This document shows positions 1 to 7,817 of a stretch of 64,000 bases of DNA, piece after piece. A program made the position numbers and the translations under genes. Origin of the DNA: Proteobacteria bacterium UBA7415 (GTDB taxonomy: Bacteria; Pseudomonadota; Gammaproteobacteria; Arenicellales; Arenicellaceae); the NCBI GenBank assembly GCA_002470515.1, contig DKML01000004.1:62001-126000 (forward strand). The letters run 5' to 3'. Every line of letters begins with the position of its first letter. The first letter of the stretch is position 1. The notes beneath the pieces were generated by a model, which saw nothing but the letters and a program-made list of their open reading frames with translations, did not search any database and was not told the origin of the DNA.

Positions 1-1
1 T

Positions 2-1414
2 AAATCAACTCTATTGCGTAAGCTCGCCGATTCGGCTGAGCTATCTAAGCAAAACGGTAATGGATTCTCTGTCGGCTTGCTCATGCAAGAGGGCGCATTG
101 CTAGATCATCTAAACGTACGCCAAAACCTTGAGTTGATTATTCGGCACGCGAACACTAACAAATCTCATGTTGCAGACCTAGCGGAGCTGACTGACTCGT
201 TAAAGCTTGATCCAGAAATACTCGATAAAAAGGTTGGCGAACTGAGTGGCGGTCAAATTCGCCGCATTGCCATTGCCAGAGCTCTACTGCTAAAGCCCCA
301 GGTTTTACTGTACGACGAACCCGACGCAGGTTTAGATGTAGCCAACTTGTTTACGTTAGCGTCATTGGTGAATTCTCTATTAAGTACTCAGGGTGGTCAG
401 AACCAAGCTGCGGCAATCACAGTTTCACACAACCCAATCTATATCGCCCGTACAGCAACTCGTGTTGCCCAGCTTAAGAACGGCGTATTAGAAACACTCT
501 TCAACTGGCAAACACCGGCAAATTCACAGGATCAAGCCCAACAACGTCAAGCTCAGTTAATAGCGCGGCTGAGTGAGCCAGAGCTGGCAACAACTCAGGC
601 AGCACTTAAGTCAGCTCTTAAGTCGACAACAACGTCGTTAACACTAGGGCCGCTTAACGTCTATGGTTTACGTATTACTCAGTTTCTGAAGAGCCTAATA
701 GGCGTATTGAGCGGCGTTCTTCAACCTACACGCTCTTTCAGAGACTCACTCAAGGTCTTTGCCTTTGGTTTGGGCTTAAGCTTTATGAGCGGTGCAGTCT
801 TTTTCGCTTTAGTGGGTTTAATGTTGGGGGCGACTACCCTTGCGGTGGTTAAACTGCTATCCGATACAGCACTCACGGGCTGGATTTCATGGTTTGTTAA
901 CCCCGAGGATATTCTAGACATGATGGGCGGGCGCTATGCCCTGTATCTCGGACCTGCAGTGGGTACAATGTTGTTCGCAGCGCGTTCTGGTGGCTTAGTG
1001 TCAAATTGGCTGGGCGAGCGAGTAAGAAGCCGACAGCTTGACGGCTTGCGCTACTTACACGTACCCGTTCATGCTTATATGGTTACACCATTACTGTTAG
1101 CTACTAGTATTGGTACTGCATTGAATGTAGCCTGGTTTACTGTGGCGGTATGGTGGGGAGGAGTACTGGGAGCAGGAGAGTTTTTTGCAATGACTGACGC
1201 CGTAAGCAGGCTGCATGTAGATCTATACGATATCGAGCAGAGTCGCGCGTTATTAAAAACTGTTTTTTACAGCCTATTTAGCGGTTTTATTGTAATAAGC
1301 TTCGCCTTTATGCCCAAAACTTCTGGCGCTCAAGTCAACACAGATACGACTAGCGCCATCGTTTGGTCGACAATCTGCGTGGCATTGTTCGAACTTCTCA
1401 TCGTTCTCAACTAA
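2..1414 (+). CDS. ABC transporter ATPase-permease fusion, MlaF/MlaE type (5' partial)
   Basis: The reading frame is open at the left edge: its first codons read KSTLLRKLA, the end of a Walker A motif, so the gene starts outside the window. The ATPase half has the signature LSGGQIRRIAIARAL and Walker B VLLYDEPDAGLD (about residues 70-105 of the visible part). From about residue 215 the same chain continues into a hydrophobic MlaE-like permease with several membrane segments. MlaF and MlaE normally are separate subunits of the ABC system moving phospholipid between outer and inner membrane in Gram-negative bacteria; here they appear fused. The role in lipid trafficking is inferred from the family. 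No MlaD gene follows; the next gene is tRNA-Lys. Confidence 0.8.
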   Translation, partial: KSTLLRKLADSAELSKQNGNGFSVGLLMQEGALLDHLNVRQNLELIIRHANTNKSHVADLAELTDSLKLDPEILDKKVGELSGGQIRRIAIARALLLKPQVLLYDEPDAGLDVANLFTLASLVNSLLSTQGGQNQAAAITVSHNPIYIARTATRVAQLKNGVLETLFNWQTPANSQDQAQQRQAQLIARLSEPELATTQAALKSALKSTTTSLTLGPLNVYGLRITQFLKSLIGVLSGVLQPTRSFRDSLKVFAFGLGLSFMSGAVFFALVGLMLGATTLAVVKLLSDTALTGWISWFVNPEDILDMMGGRYALYLGPAVGTMLFAARSGGLVSNWLGERVRSRQLDGLRYLHVPVHAYMVTPLLLATSIGTALNVAWFTVAVWWGGVLGAGEFFAMTDAVSRLHVDLYDIEQSRALLKTVFYSLFSGFIVISFAFMPKTSGAQVNTDTTSAIVWSTICVALFELLIVLN

Positions 1415-1561
1415 AAAAGCGCATAAGTATGTAAAATGCCTGTAAAAAGGGTTGACCATAGCCACTTCAACCAAGATAATCGCACCTCATTTTTTGGCAG
1501 AGTTCATCACGCTGTATAATCAAAGAATGAGTACACTATCTGAGCATGTTGGATAGTAAAT

Positions 1562-1606
1562 AAGACTTAACCCAAGAAAGATGATTTGGGTTGTTTATAG
1601 AGTCTT
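1562..1606 (+). other. Nested hairpin in the tRNA-Lys leader
   Basis: AACCCAA (1569-1575) pairs with TTGGGTT (1586-1592). Outside it AAGACT (1562-1567) pairs with AGTCTT (1601-1606). The structure ends 12 bases before the mature tRNA. No T-run follows, so it is not a convincing terminator for the ABC gene; it may be part of the tRNA precursor. A TATAAT at 1514-1519 is a possible -10 box for the tRNA, but its -35 is weak. Confidence 0.4.
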
Positions 1607-1618
1607 AGTTTGAGAAAT

Positions 1619-1694
1619 GGGGCGTTAGCTCAGTTGGTAGAGCATCTGACTTTTAATCAGGTGGTCGCGCGTTCGAGCCGCGCACGCCCCACCA
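1619..1694 (+). tRNA. tRNA-Lys (anticodon TTT)
   Basis: A complete 76-nt cloverleaf is visible. The acceptor GGGGCGT (1619-1625) pairs with ACGCCCC (1684-1690). The anticodon loop is CTTTTAA with TTT at 1652-1654. The T stem GCGCG/CGCGC encloses TTCGAGC. The discriminator A is followed by an encoded CCA (1692-1694). The 3' half, from the anticodon loop outward, is repeated at 27634, so this gene is the integration site of the island and its 3' half is probably supplied by the element. Confidence 0.97.
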
Positions 1695-1703
1695 CTCAAA
1701 TAA
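1649..1703 (+). repeat. attL-type direct repeat, 55 bp (tRNA-proximal)
   Basis: The segment from the anticodon loop of tRNA-Lys to nine bases beyond its CCA is identical to 27634-27688. The flanking base differs on each side (G1648/T27633 and T1704/A27689). Integration in the 3' half of a tRNA, regenerating an intact gene, is the usual mode of tRNA-targeting tyrosine recombinases. Confidence 0.92.
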
Positions 1704-1777
1704 TCATACAAAACAATAGCTTAAAAAGGATTTTGGGCTTATTGAAATCCCTTGATTTGATTAAAAAATAGCCAGAA

Positions 1778-1795
1778 GGTACAATTTGGGTACAC
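1778..1795 (+). promoter_or_regulatory. GGTACA repeat pair, possible integrase arm site (left)
   Basis: The 18-mer GGTACAATTTGGGTACAC matches 16 of 18 bases of GGTACAAATTAGGTACAC near the right end (27496-27513). A further GGTACACC sits at 1810-1817 just before the integrase coding start and recurs at 27507-27514. Paired short direct repeats inside both att sites resemble arm-type binding sites of tyrosine recombinases; this role is inferred. Confidence 0.45.
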
Positions 1796-1817
1796 TCACA
1801 AGTTAATAAGGTACACC

Positions 1818-2852
1818 ATAGCCACTTTCACAAAGACCAGTTCTGGACGTTGGAAAGCGATTATCCGTCGCAAAGGGTGGCCTATTGTCTCAAAGAATTT
1901 TCGAATCAAGAGAGACGCCGAGGATTGGGCTCGTACTACTGAAGATGAAATTGTTCGTGGAATTTATGTACAAAGGAGTGATTCTGAAAATATAACCGTA
2001 GCAGAAGCTCTAGATCGATACCTTAAAGAGATCACACCAACTAAGAAACTATCTACCCGACGTGGCGATTATGTTCAAGCCAAACAGCTTAACTCACATT
2101 TTGGCCGATTTAGCTTAGCAGTTCTAAATGCTGAAAAAATAGCCGTATTCAGAGATCACCGATTATCCGAAGGTAAAAGCAATAACACGGTTCGGCTAGA
2201 GTTAGCCTTACTCAGCCATCTCTACAACACCGCTATTCGTGAATGGGGAATGGGTTTAACCGTCAACCCAGTGACTAACGTCAGAAAGCCCGCTGCCGGT
2301 GAAGGTAGAAACCGAAGACTTGAAGGCGATGAAGAAGAACGATTAATCGCCGCCTGTGAAGAACATAGCAATCCGTTCTTAGCTTGGATCGTAAAGCTTG
2401 CTCTTTATACCGCAATGAGGCGAGGCGAAATTCTCTCACTAACTAAAAACGATATAAATCTTACGAAGAGAGTCATCACTCTTAGTGACACTAAAAATCA
2501 TTCGGTCCGAACAGTGCCGCTCACAGATAACGCGTTTCAAACTATAAAGGCGGCTCTCAAATTCAATGCGCGGCCAAAGGATACAAAGCTTCTATTTTAT
2601 GGCGAGCCTGGCCGTGAAGGGGTTCGTAAGGGTTACACGATCAATCGTGTATGGACAAGTGCCCTCGAAAGGGCAGAGATTGAAAATTTCAGATTTCACG
2701 ATTTACGGCATGAAGCAACTAGTCGGTTCGTTGAAGCTGGTTTGTCTGATCAGGCGGTGGCATCAATAACTGGTCATAAATCTATGCAGATGCTTAGGCG
2801 ATATACTCATCTTAGAAGCGAAGATTTGGTTAGTAAGATTAAAAGTATTTAG
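1818..2852 (+). CDS. int: Tyrosine recombinase (site-specific integrase); apparent ATA start
   Basis: This enzyme excises and integrates DNA at specific sites by cutting through a tyrosine. Numbering from 1818, the catalytic residues are R201 (TAMRRGE), H294 and R297 (FHDLRHE), H320 (TGHKS) and nucleophile Y329 (RRYTHL). The N-terminal arm and core-binding parts are open from 1818, giving 344 aa, a normal full length. There is no ATG, GTG or TTG in frame between a TGA at 1758 and the ATG at 2250; translation at 1818 reads IATFTKTSSGRWKAIIRRKG, where relatives typically begin MATFTK. Either ATA starts translation, or the start codon is mutated and only a C-terminal 200-aa piece (2250-2852) can be made. 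Confidence 0.85.
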   Translation: MATFTKTSSGRWKAIIRRKGWPIVSKNFRIKRDAEDWARTTEDEIVRGIYVQRSDSENITVAEALDRYLKEITPTKKLSTRRGDYVQAKQLNSHFGRFSLAVLNAEKIAVFRDHRLSEGKSNNTVRLELALLSHLYNTAIREWGMGLTVNPVTNVRKPAAGEGRNRRLEGDEEERLIAACEEHSNPFLAWIVKLALYTAMRRGEILSLTKNDINLTKRVITLSDTKNHSVRTVPLTDNAFQTIKAALKFNARPKDTKLLFYGEPGREGVRKGYTINRVWTSALERAEIENFRFHDLRHEATSRFVEAGLSDQAVASITGHKSMQMLRRYTHLRSEDLVSKIKSI

Positions 2853-2918
2853 TCTGCGGATTGATAGATATACTCAGTTTTGATTTAAAAAACATTAGAA
2901 ATACGAGAGTAATTGTAA

Positions 2919-3455
2919 ATGCTGTGGAAGCCGTTTCAACATGGGAGTAACGAATACTCGTTAGGCCATCTGGACTCATTTGAATGGCACTTTGAAGCGC
3001 CTGCCAGCGGCAAGCGGCCAAACCGGCTATATAAATTTCACGTGACATTTTCAATGCATTGTTTTACTCGTGATCCGCTGCCGAGTGAAACTACTGATAA
3101 TAGTTTGTGGTACTCTGGGCCGAAAGAGCGTCGATTATTTTGTTTCGACAGATATGAGTTAACACACCAACTCCCCGAGATTGTTAGAGATATGGGGAAC
3201 CGACCCTGTTTCGTGACTAAACACGACAACTTTTTTACGATTGAAATTACTCTGCAAAGCGGTTTGACTGTGGAATACGAAGTTTATTTTGACGTAACAA
3301 AGGCCTCCAGAAGAGGGTGGCTTAATCTGGTAGTGCAGAGCGCTTACGTAAGAACCGCTGGCTACCGAAGTCAGCAACCAAGAAAGAGAAAGATTCGATT
3401 AGATGTGATAGCGTACAAGCGACGACTAAATCAGGATATTCGACCTGGGGAGTAG
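2919..3455 (+). CDS. Hypothetical protein next to the integrase
   Basis: The 178-aa soluble product lies 66 bases after the integrase on the same strand. It has no signal peptide or membrane segment. Visible features are many aromatic residues, a central FCFDRYELTHQLPEIV segment, a segment reading EYEVYFDVTKASRRG, and a basic C-terminal tail (RKRKIRLDVIAYKRR). I recall similar small proteins of unknown function beside integrases of this type, so it may belong to the mobility module. ATG is the first start in frame. No function can be assigned. Confidence 0.65.
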   Translation: MLWKPFQHGSNEYSLGHLDSFEWHFEAPASGKRPNRLYKFHVTFSMHCFTRDPLPSETTDNSLWYSGPKERRLFCFDRYELTHQLPEIVRDMGNRPCFVTKHDNFFTIEITLQSGLTVEYEVYFDVTKASRRGWLNLVVQSAYVRTAGYRSQQPRKRKIRLDVIAYKRRLNQDIRPGE

Positions 3456-3462
3456 GCAAAAC

Positions 3463-3486
3463 AAAGCCCGCTCGTAGGCGGGCTTT
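3463..3486 (+). terminator. Rho-independent-type terminator after the integrase module
   Basis: AAAGCCCGC (3463-3471) pairs perfectly with GCGGGCTTT (3478-3486) around a 6-nt loop, only a few bases after the stop codon of the 178-aa gene. The T tract is short (TTT then CC). Confidence 0.75.
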
Positions 3487-3510
3487 CCGGTACTCTTAGC
3501 TTGCGCTCAT

Positions 3511-3541
3511 CTCCAGACCCGCTGGAGACCTGTTTCCAGGT
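3511..3541. other. Two adjacent short hairpins in a gene-free stretch (3487-3804)
   Basis: CTCCAG (3511-3516) pairs with CTGGAG (3522-3527). It is followed at once by ACCTG (3528-3532) pairing with CAGGT (3537-3541). The rest of 3487-3804 shows no coding potential, only AT-rich sequence before the operator-like palindrome at 3779. Confidence 0.5.
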
Positions 3542-3778
3542 GGTACAACCACACTGCCGAAGCAGCACCGTTTATATGATTGCCTGATTATTATGGGGGC
3601 TGTTCTACCAAATGTAAACGGTATTTATCAATCAAAACTATAAATTTGGCCAAATTACAGCGTAAACATAGATTTGCATAAGACCGCTTATTATTTATTT
3701 TGAGCTTACCTTAGGCTTGGGGCTTGTAGTGAACGGGCTGCCAGACCATTCATGTGGCTAACTTTTGATTTGATTGAA

Positions 3779-3797
3779 TGTACCAAAAAAAGGTACA
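3779..3797. promoter_or_regulatory. Palindromic operator-like site TGTACC-N7-GGTACA
   Basis: TGTACC (3779-3784), seven A residues, then GGTACA (3792-3797) form a perfect inverted repeat ending 8 bases before the ATG of the antitoxin-like fragment at 3805. HTH antitoxins usually repress their own promoter through such palindromes, so this is probably the operator of the lost gene. Confidence 0.5.
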
Positions 3798-3804
3798 GTT
3801 AGAT

Positions 3805-3930
3805 ATGCCTAAGAAGAATGCACATATTGGTTCATCGTTTGATGACCTACTTGCAGAAATGGACAATCTTACTGGGGTGTACAATCGGCCATCCCCTAGG
3901 AGAAAAATCCCATTTCCTTCATGCGTCTGA
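3805..3930 (+). pseudogene. Truncated HTH (antitoxin-like) gene fragment
   Basis: The ATG opens MPKKNAHIGSSFDDLLAEM, which resembles the N-terminus of small XRE-type HTH proteins and HigA-like antitoxins (AHIGSSFDDFL). After about 19-25 codons the resemblance stops, and the frame runs to a TGA at 3928 across the 3' end of the convergent regulator gene. The HTH itself is therefore missing. The break coincides with the start of GC-richer DNA at about 3865-3895. No toxin gene is adjacent. Confidence 0.55.
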
Positions 3931-5833
3931 CCGCCTGGGTGCGCCGGCGCACCCCCAATTTACCGTAAGCGGACTGCAGATGGGACTTGACTGTATGAAT
4001 GGAGACCGTCTGATTATCGGCGATCTCCTTGTTGGAAAGACCGTCAACCATTAGCTTAAGTGTGGCCATCTCCCGCTGGGTGAACTGCTCGATTATCTCG
4101 TTATAGGGAGCATTGGACAATGCCGCAGGGGCAGCGCTAGCGGCGAATTGGGTCTGTTGCTCACCGGCGAGAATTCGCTGTAGCTGCTGGCGCAACAACA
4201 TATTGTCGCTATCGCTGTCGATAGATTCTACCTTTTCCTGCAGCTGGGCTAACAGATGCAGTACGCCCGGTCCCTCATCGCGGTATAGCTGAATCACACA
4301 GTTGTTCGGGTCCAGCGCCAGCGCTCTCTCCAGCACTTCCTTGGCCGCATCGACATAGCCACTCTCGGCCAACGCGCTTGCAAGAAGCACAGCGGTCTCC
4401 AGAGACCGCAGAATTCTGCCTTGGCCGGATAAACTTTTAAATTGTGCTCTCAGTCCATCAATAACATCGGCTGCATTCCCTTGGGCAATGGATACACGGG
4501 CAGCTGCCATGGAAAACCATTCCTCTACCTGCACACCCCAAGGTTCATCCGCCAGGAGAGATTCATGCGCCTGGCGCCAGGAATTGAAAAGCGCCACTGC
4601 CTGCTTCTGCTCGCCGAGTGCAATCAGCAACCATACCTTCTCATGCAAAATACAAGCATTCAGTCTTGCCCAGCTTCTAGAGTCGGCCATCTGCTGTGCG
4701 TCATCGAGTAAGGCCAACGCGCGATTGTATTTTCCCATTGCGTGAAGCTGGCGAACCCGGTTGCGCAGCACAGCGATCATTATGTCGGCACAAGCCAGAG
4801 TGCGTTGGACCTCCAACCCCTGCTCAAACAAGCGCTGCGCCTTCTCCCCATCCCCCAACTGATAATGGAGTGCTGCGAGTACCGACTCCATCAGAGCAAT
4901 CAATTGAGAGCCACTTCCTACCCGCTCACGCAAGCGCTCGATTTCCGCTTCCAGGGTCACTGCACCGATTTCCAGTTGGGCTCGGGCAAAGGCCACCAGC
5001 GCTTGGAACAAAGCGGCATTGGCCTGCGTATAAGCTATATCGGAAACTTCTGGCAGGTTGAGTATCCAGCGACACTGCTGCAAAGCCTCATCGTAACGTT
5101 GCTGATTGAAGTAGATCCAGGCCTGCGCAATCCTGAAGGTCGCCACTATATGGAATGGCTCGGGCGGCGCTTGCGGTAACCATTTGGCAACCACAGTCTC
5201 AACGGCAGACAGGTCTTCGGCAAAGAAGTGCGTAGCCGTTTCAATGGCTTTCAATTCAACCAAGAGCGGTCCCTCGTCATCCTGACGCATGGCAATGTCC
5301 TGCGAGACCTCATCAAGTATTCGCCTGGCCTGGGGGATGCGGTTATTTAGCACCTCCAGCCACGCCATCTGCACCAATATCTCATGACTGCTATGAAGCA
5401 GACCTTCGGGAAGTCGCCGTACCAGCCCAAAAAATAGCGGCAGGTAACCCTGAGTCACGAGCAGCATGCCATGTTCTTCTAGCAACTCCTGCGCCCGCTC
5501 CTCTTCATTACCACTGGCCGCATGCTGAATCGCCTCCACCATAAGCTCCTGCTCCTCAAACCAGAGACTCGCGCGCCTGTGCAATTCAGCCTTTTCCCGG
5601 GGAAAATTGATTTCAAGCTGTTTGACGAGAAAATTGTGAAACAGGGGGTGTAGTCGGAACCAGTCAGTATGATCATCTAACTTCTGCAATAGCGGACGCA
5701 GCTCGATGTGATTCAGCAAGTTCTCGCCCGGCCGACCTTCACCGACGATAGCCTCGCACAGGGGAGCCGACAGCCGTTTGACAATGGCCGTCCGGGTAAG
5801 AAAATCCGCCAGCTCCTTTGGCATCAACGCCAT
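3896..5833 (-). pseudogene. MalT/LuxR-type regulator lacking its N-terminal ATPase domain
   Basis: The 645-aa product has a long helical TPR-like region (about residues 60-560) and a C-terminal LuxR HTH (FTQREMATLKLMVDGLSNKEI...HTVKSHLQSAYGKL). Full MalT-type regulators are about 900 aa with an N-terminal nucleotide-binding domain. Here family resemblance begins only at ADFLSEEIMALMPKELADFL, the end of that domain. In-frame sequence above the ATG reaches a stop within 10 codons, exactly where a second-integrase remnant begins. GAGGAG precedes the ATG, so a truncated protein could still be made. The gene is clearly GC-richer than its neighbours (38/60 G+C at 4321-4380 against 26/60 at 7081-7140), pointing to separate acquisition. 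Confidence 0.75.
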
Positions 5834-5845
5834 TATCTCCTCTGA

Positions 5846-6157
5846 GAGAAAATCGGCGGAGCACTAAAGCAAAATGCATCGCTGATTCCCGCAAAGATAA
5901 ATTATAGACAATATCTCTCACATAGAGACCATCATTTGGGTATTGCTGGAATTCGGCAGGCACATGGGTTGCGCTATTACTATGCACAGCAGCGCTACAT
6001 TGTATTAAGTAACGGTCTTATGCCGCCAATGTTATGTGACGGTGAAAAACCAATACTGACTCAAACAGAGCAAGAACTAGATTTGAAGGCGAGGCTAATC
6101 GTTTCTCAAGAACTAGGTCACGACAGAATTAGTGTCACTTGCAACTATTTGGGTTAG
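5846..6157 (+). pseudogene. C-terminal fragment of a second integrase
   Basis: This open stretch reads LKQNASLIPAKINYRQYLS, then RQAHGLRYYYAQQRY, and ends SQELGHDRISVTCNYLG before a TAG. It carries the H-x-x-R, G-H and final Y pattern of a tyrosine recombinase C-terminus. It resembles the DNA-binding/catalytic integrase group I know as Pfam Integrase_1, and is unrelated in detail to the integrase at 1818. Everything upstream of about 5860 is replaced by the 5' end of the opposite-strand MalT-like gene. It cannot be active. Confidence 0.7.
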
Positions 6158-6270
6158 CGAAAAAAAGCTCATTTCTCGTTCGATCTTACCCACAGAATTT
6201 CACTCCCCAACAGTTAACGGATTTTTTGGCTGATCCTTTTTTAATGGCTTCGCCATAGTCATGAAATTAT

Positions 6271-6462
6271 GTGGATAAGGTCTACAGCTCTCATGTGGAA
6301 AAAGTCATGGATAACTCCTGCGGAGTTAACACACAACTTTTACGCACAATCGAGCAAAGCCTCGACTATATTCGTGAAGAATTTATAAGTTTTGGTTATT
6401 GGAATAAAAAATTACCGAGTGAATTAATTATTAATGCAATTCACGCCACTCTCAGTATTTGA
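6271..6462 (+). CDS. Small hypothetical protein
   Basis: A 63-aa frame beginning GTG (or 51 aa from ATG at 6307) lies between the integrase fragment and the LysR gene. The product is mixed-charge and has no membrane segment (LLRTIEQSLDYIREEFISFG). I do not recognise it, and no clear ribosome binding site precedes either start. It may be a remnant of the second mobile element or chance. The remaining 6463-6628 holds nothing that I can identify. Confidence 0.3.
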   Translation: MDKVYSSHVEKVMDNSCGVNTQLLRTIEQSLDYIREEFISFGYWNKKLPSELIINAIHATLSI

Positions 6463-6628
6463 ATAATCGCGTTGAGCGGTCTCGTTAATCAGTGTGTATC
6501 GAGAGCGCTGAGGAGTTTCAAATCCGTGAAGTAGGCTCCTATTTACTTTAGTCACTATTTCCAACTTAGTACAAATGCGTTCACCCAATACACGCTTATT
6601 TTACAGTCGTTGAATCAATATATTTCTA

Positions 6629-7570
6629 CTAATTTTTACTCAAAGAGAATCCTTCGGATGGGTAGATAATTTTTGTGTTGAGAGAATTATCTTTTATTAT
6701 TTGAGGAGTGAATTCTGCCAAAGTTTTAATCATTTCTTTTGCTGCTGGAGATAGGGTTGTGTTTTTACGAGTAATGATACCAATGTCTCTAGTTTCCAGC
6801 GGTTTAGTCAAAGCGAACGACTTGATGATAGGGTCATTGGGAACGGCTAGCGATGGTAGAACTGTAATGCCGACGTTTGATTTGAGCATAGCGATTAATG
6901 TTGTCGTGTTAGAAAATTCGAATTTTGGGTTGCCAATAGCGCTCTGCATTTTCAATGACTGGGTTAATCCAGATCCCATGAAACTATATTTAGAAAGCTT
7001 ATCCCAAGTTACTGATCTATTGTGTACTGCAATTTCATGATCTCTGTGACATACAACTTTATAGGTGTCTTCTAAGAATGGGTGAAAGCTCAGTTTTTTA
7101 TTTGCATGCCATAGACTCGCTATACCGAAGTCCACTTCGTTTGTTTCAACTCGGCTTTGAACGCCCTTAGAGTTGTCGTCGTAAACATGAATGCTGACAT
7201 CTGGGTGGTTAGACGAAAACCTACGGATTATTTCCGGCATTACCTTTGAGGCTATTGATGCCACAACGGCAATGCTGACGTGGCCATAGCGACAATCTGC
7301 AACTGCGGTCATATCAGACATGGCCAAATCGAAATCAAGTATGAGTTTATTCACAATGGGCAGAAAGTTCTGTCCCTCTTTGGTTAAAGATACAGATCGA
7401 GTCGTACGCTCTAGTAAAGAAATGCCAATATAATCTTCGAGTTGTTTAACGGCTAGAGTAATCGCTGGCTGTGTTCGAGAAAGCTCATCTGCAGCTTGAT
7501 TAAAGCTTCCAAGCTTTGCGACGACACAGAACGTTCGTAAATGATTGAGTGTAATGCTGTGATGTTTCAT
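6629..7570 (-). CDS. LysR-family transcriptional regulator
   Basis: It has an N-terminal winged HTH (LNHLRTFCVVAKLGSFNQAADELSRTQPAITLAVKQLE, about residues 7-45) followed by a substrate-binding periplasmic-protein-like effector domain, about 313 aa in total, normal for the family. I chose ATG 7570 (MKHHSITLNHLRTF); a TTG at 7603 would add 11 unlike residues. The gene is divergent from the aldehyde dehydrogenase at 7818, the classic arrangement in which a LysR protein controls the neighbouring operon. The palindrome at 7660-7673 in the shared promoter is a candidate binding site. Its inducer is probably a substrate or intermediate of the island pathway (inference). Confidence 0.85.
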   Translation of the reverse strand: MKHHSITLNHLRTFCVVAKLGSFNQAADELSRTQPAITLAVKQLEDYIGISLLERTTRSVSLTKEGQNFLPIVNKLILDFDLAMSDMTAVADCRYGHVSIAVVASIASKVMPEIIRRFSSNHPDVSIHVYDDNSKGVQSRVETNEVDFGIASLWHANKKLSFHPFLEDTYKVVCHRDHEIAVHNRSVTWDKLSKYSFMGSGLTQSLKMQSAIGNPKFEFSNTTTLIAMLKSNVGITVLPSLAVPNDPIIKSFALTKPLETRDIGIITRKNTTLSPAAKEMIKTLAEFTPQIIKDNSLNTKIIYPSEGFSLSKN

Positions 7571-7640
7571 GGCTGTGTCACCGACTCCTGGTTTGTGATG
7601 CAAACGGTGTATATTATTATTTGGGCGTTAGAGTTCGATG

Positions 7641-7653
7641 ATCGATTAATAAG
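7641..7653 (-). promoter_or_regulatory. Partial copy of the island promoter motif
   Basis: On the minus strand this reads CTTATTAATCGAT, 12 of 13 bases identical to the start of the 20-bp motif found before the TonB receptor and purU. It lies in the LysR/aldehyde dehydrogenase divergent promoter. The surroundings are AT-rich, so chance is possible. Confidence 0.3.
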
Positions 7654-7659
7654 TTAAAA

Positions 7660-7673
7660 ATATCAATTGATAT
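7660..7673. promoter_or_regulatory. Perfect 14-bp palindrome in divergent LysR/ALDH promoter
   Basis: ATATCAATTGATAT is its own reverse complement and contains a T-N11-A spacing typical of LysR boxes. It lies 90 bases upstream of the LysR start and 145 bases upstream of the aldehyde dehydrogenase start. Confidence 0.45.
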
Positions 7674-7817
7674 GATAAATTAATTGGAATTATTAAAGTA
7701 AAAGAGGTCAAATCTAGGATTATAAATAACACACTATGCATTTCTATAAGCTAGTCGCGCGCTGCATAGTCTAAGTTTGACCGACGAGTCAATGCAAAAT
7801 ACTAACCAGGAAGAAAC

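Noticed and set aside
1453..1552. Small frame IATSTKIIAPHFLAEFITLY beginning at ATA upstream of the tRNA
   Set aside because: No standard start codon, no family resemblance and only about 32 codons; the likeness to the integrase start is limited to a few codons.
3805..3930. Functional toxin-antitoxin system
   Set aside because: Only the first 20 or so codons of an antitoxin-like gene remain and no toxin gene is adjacent.
4696..5179. Two overlapping plus-strand frames of 121 and 145 aa
   Set aside because: They are antisense to the MalT-like gene, low-complexity and without ribosome binding sites.
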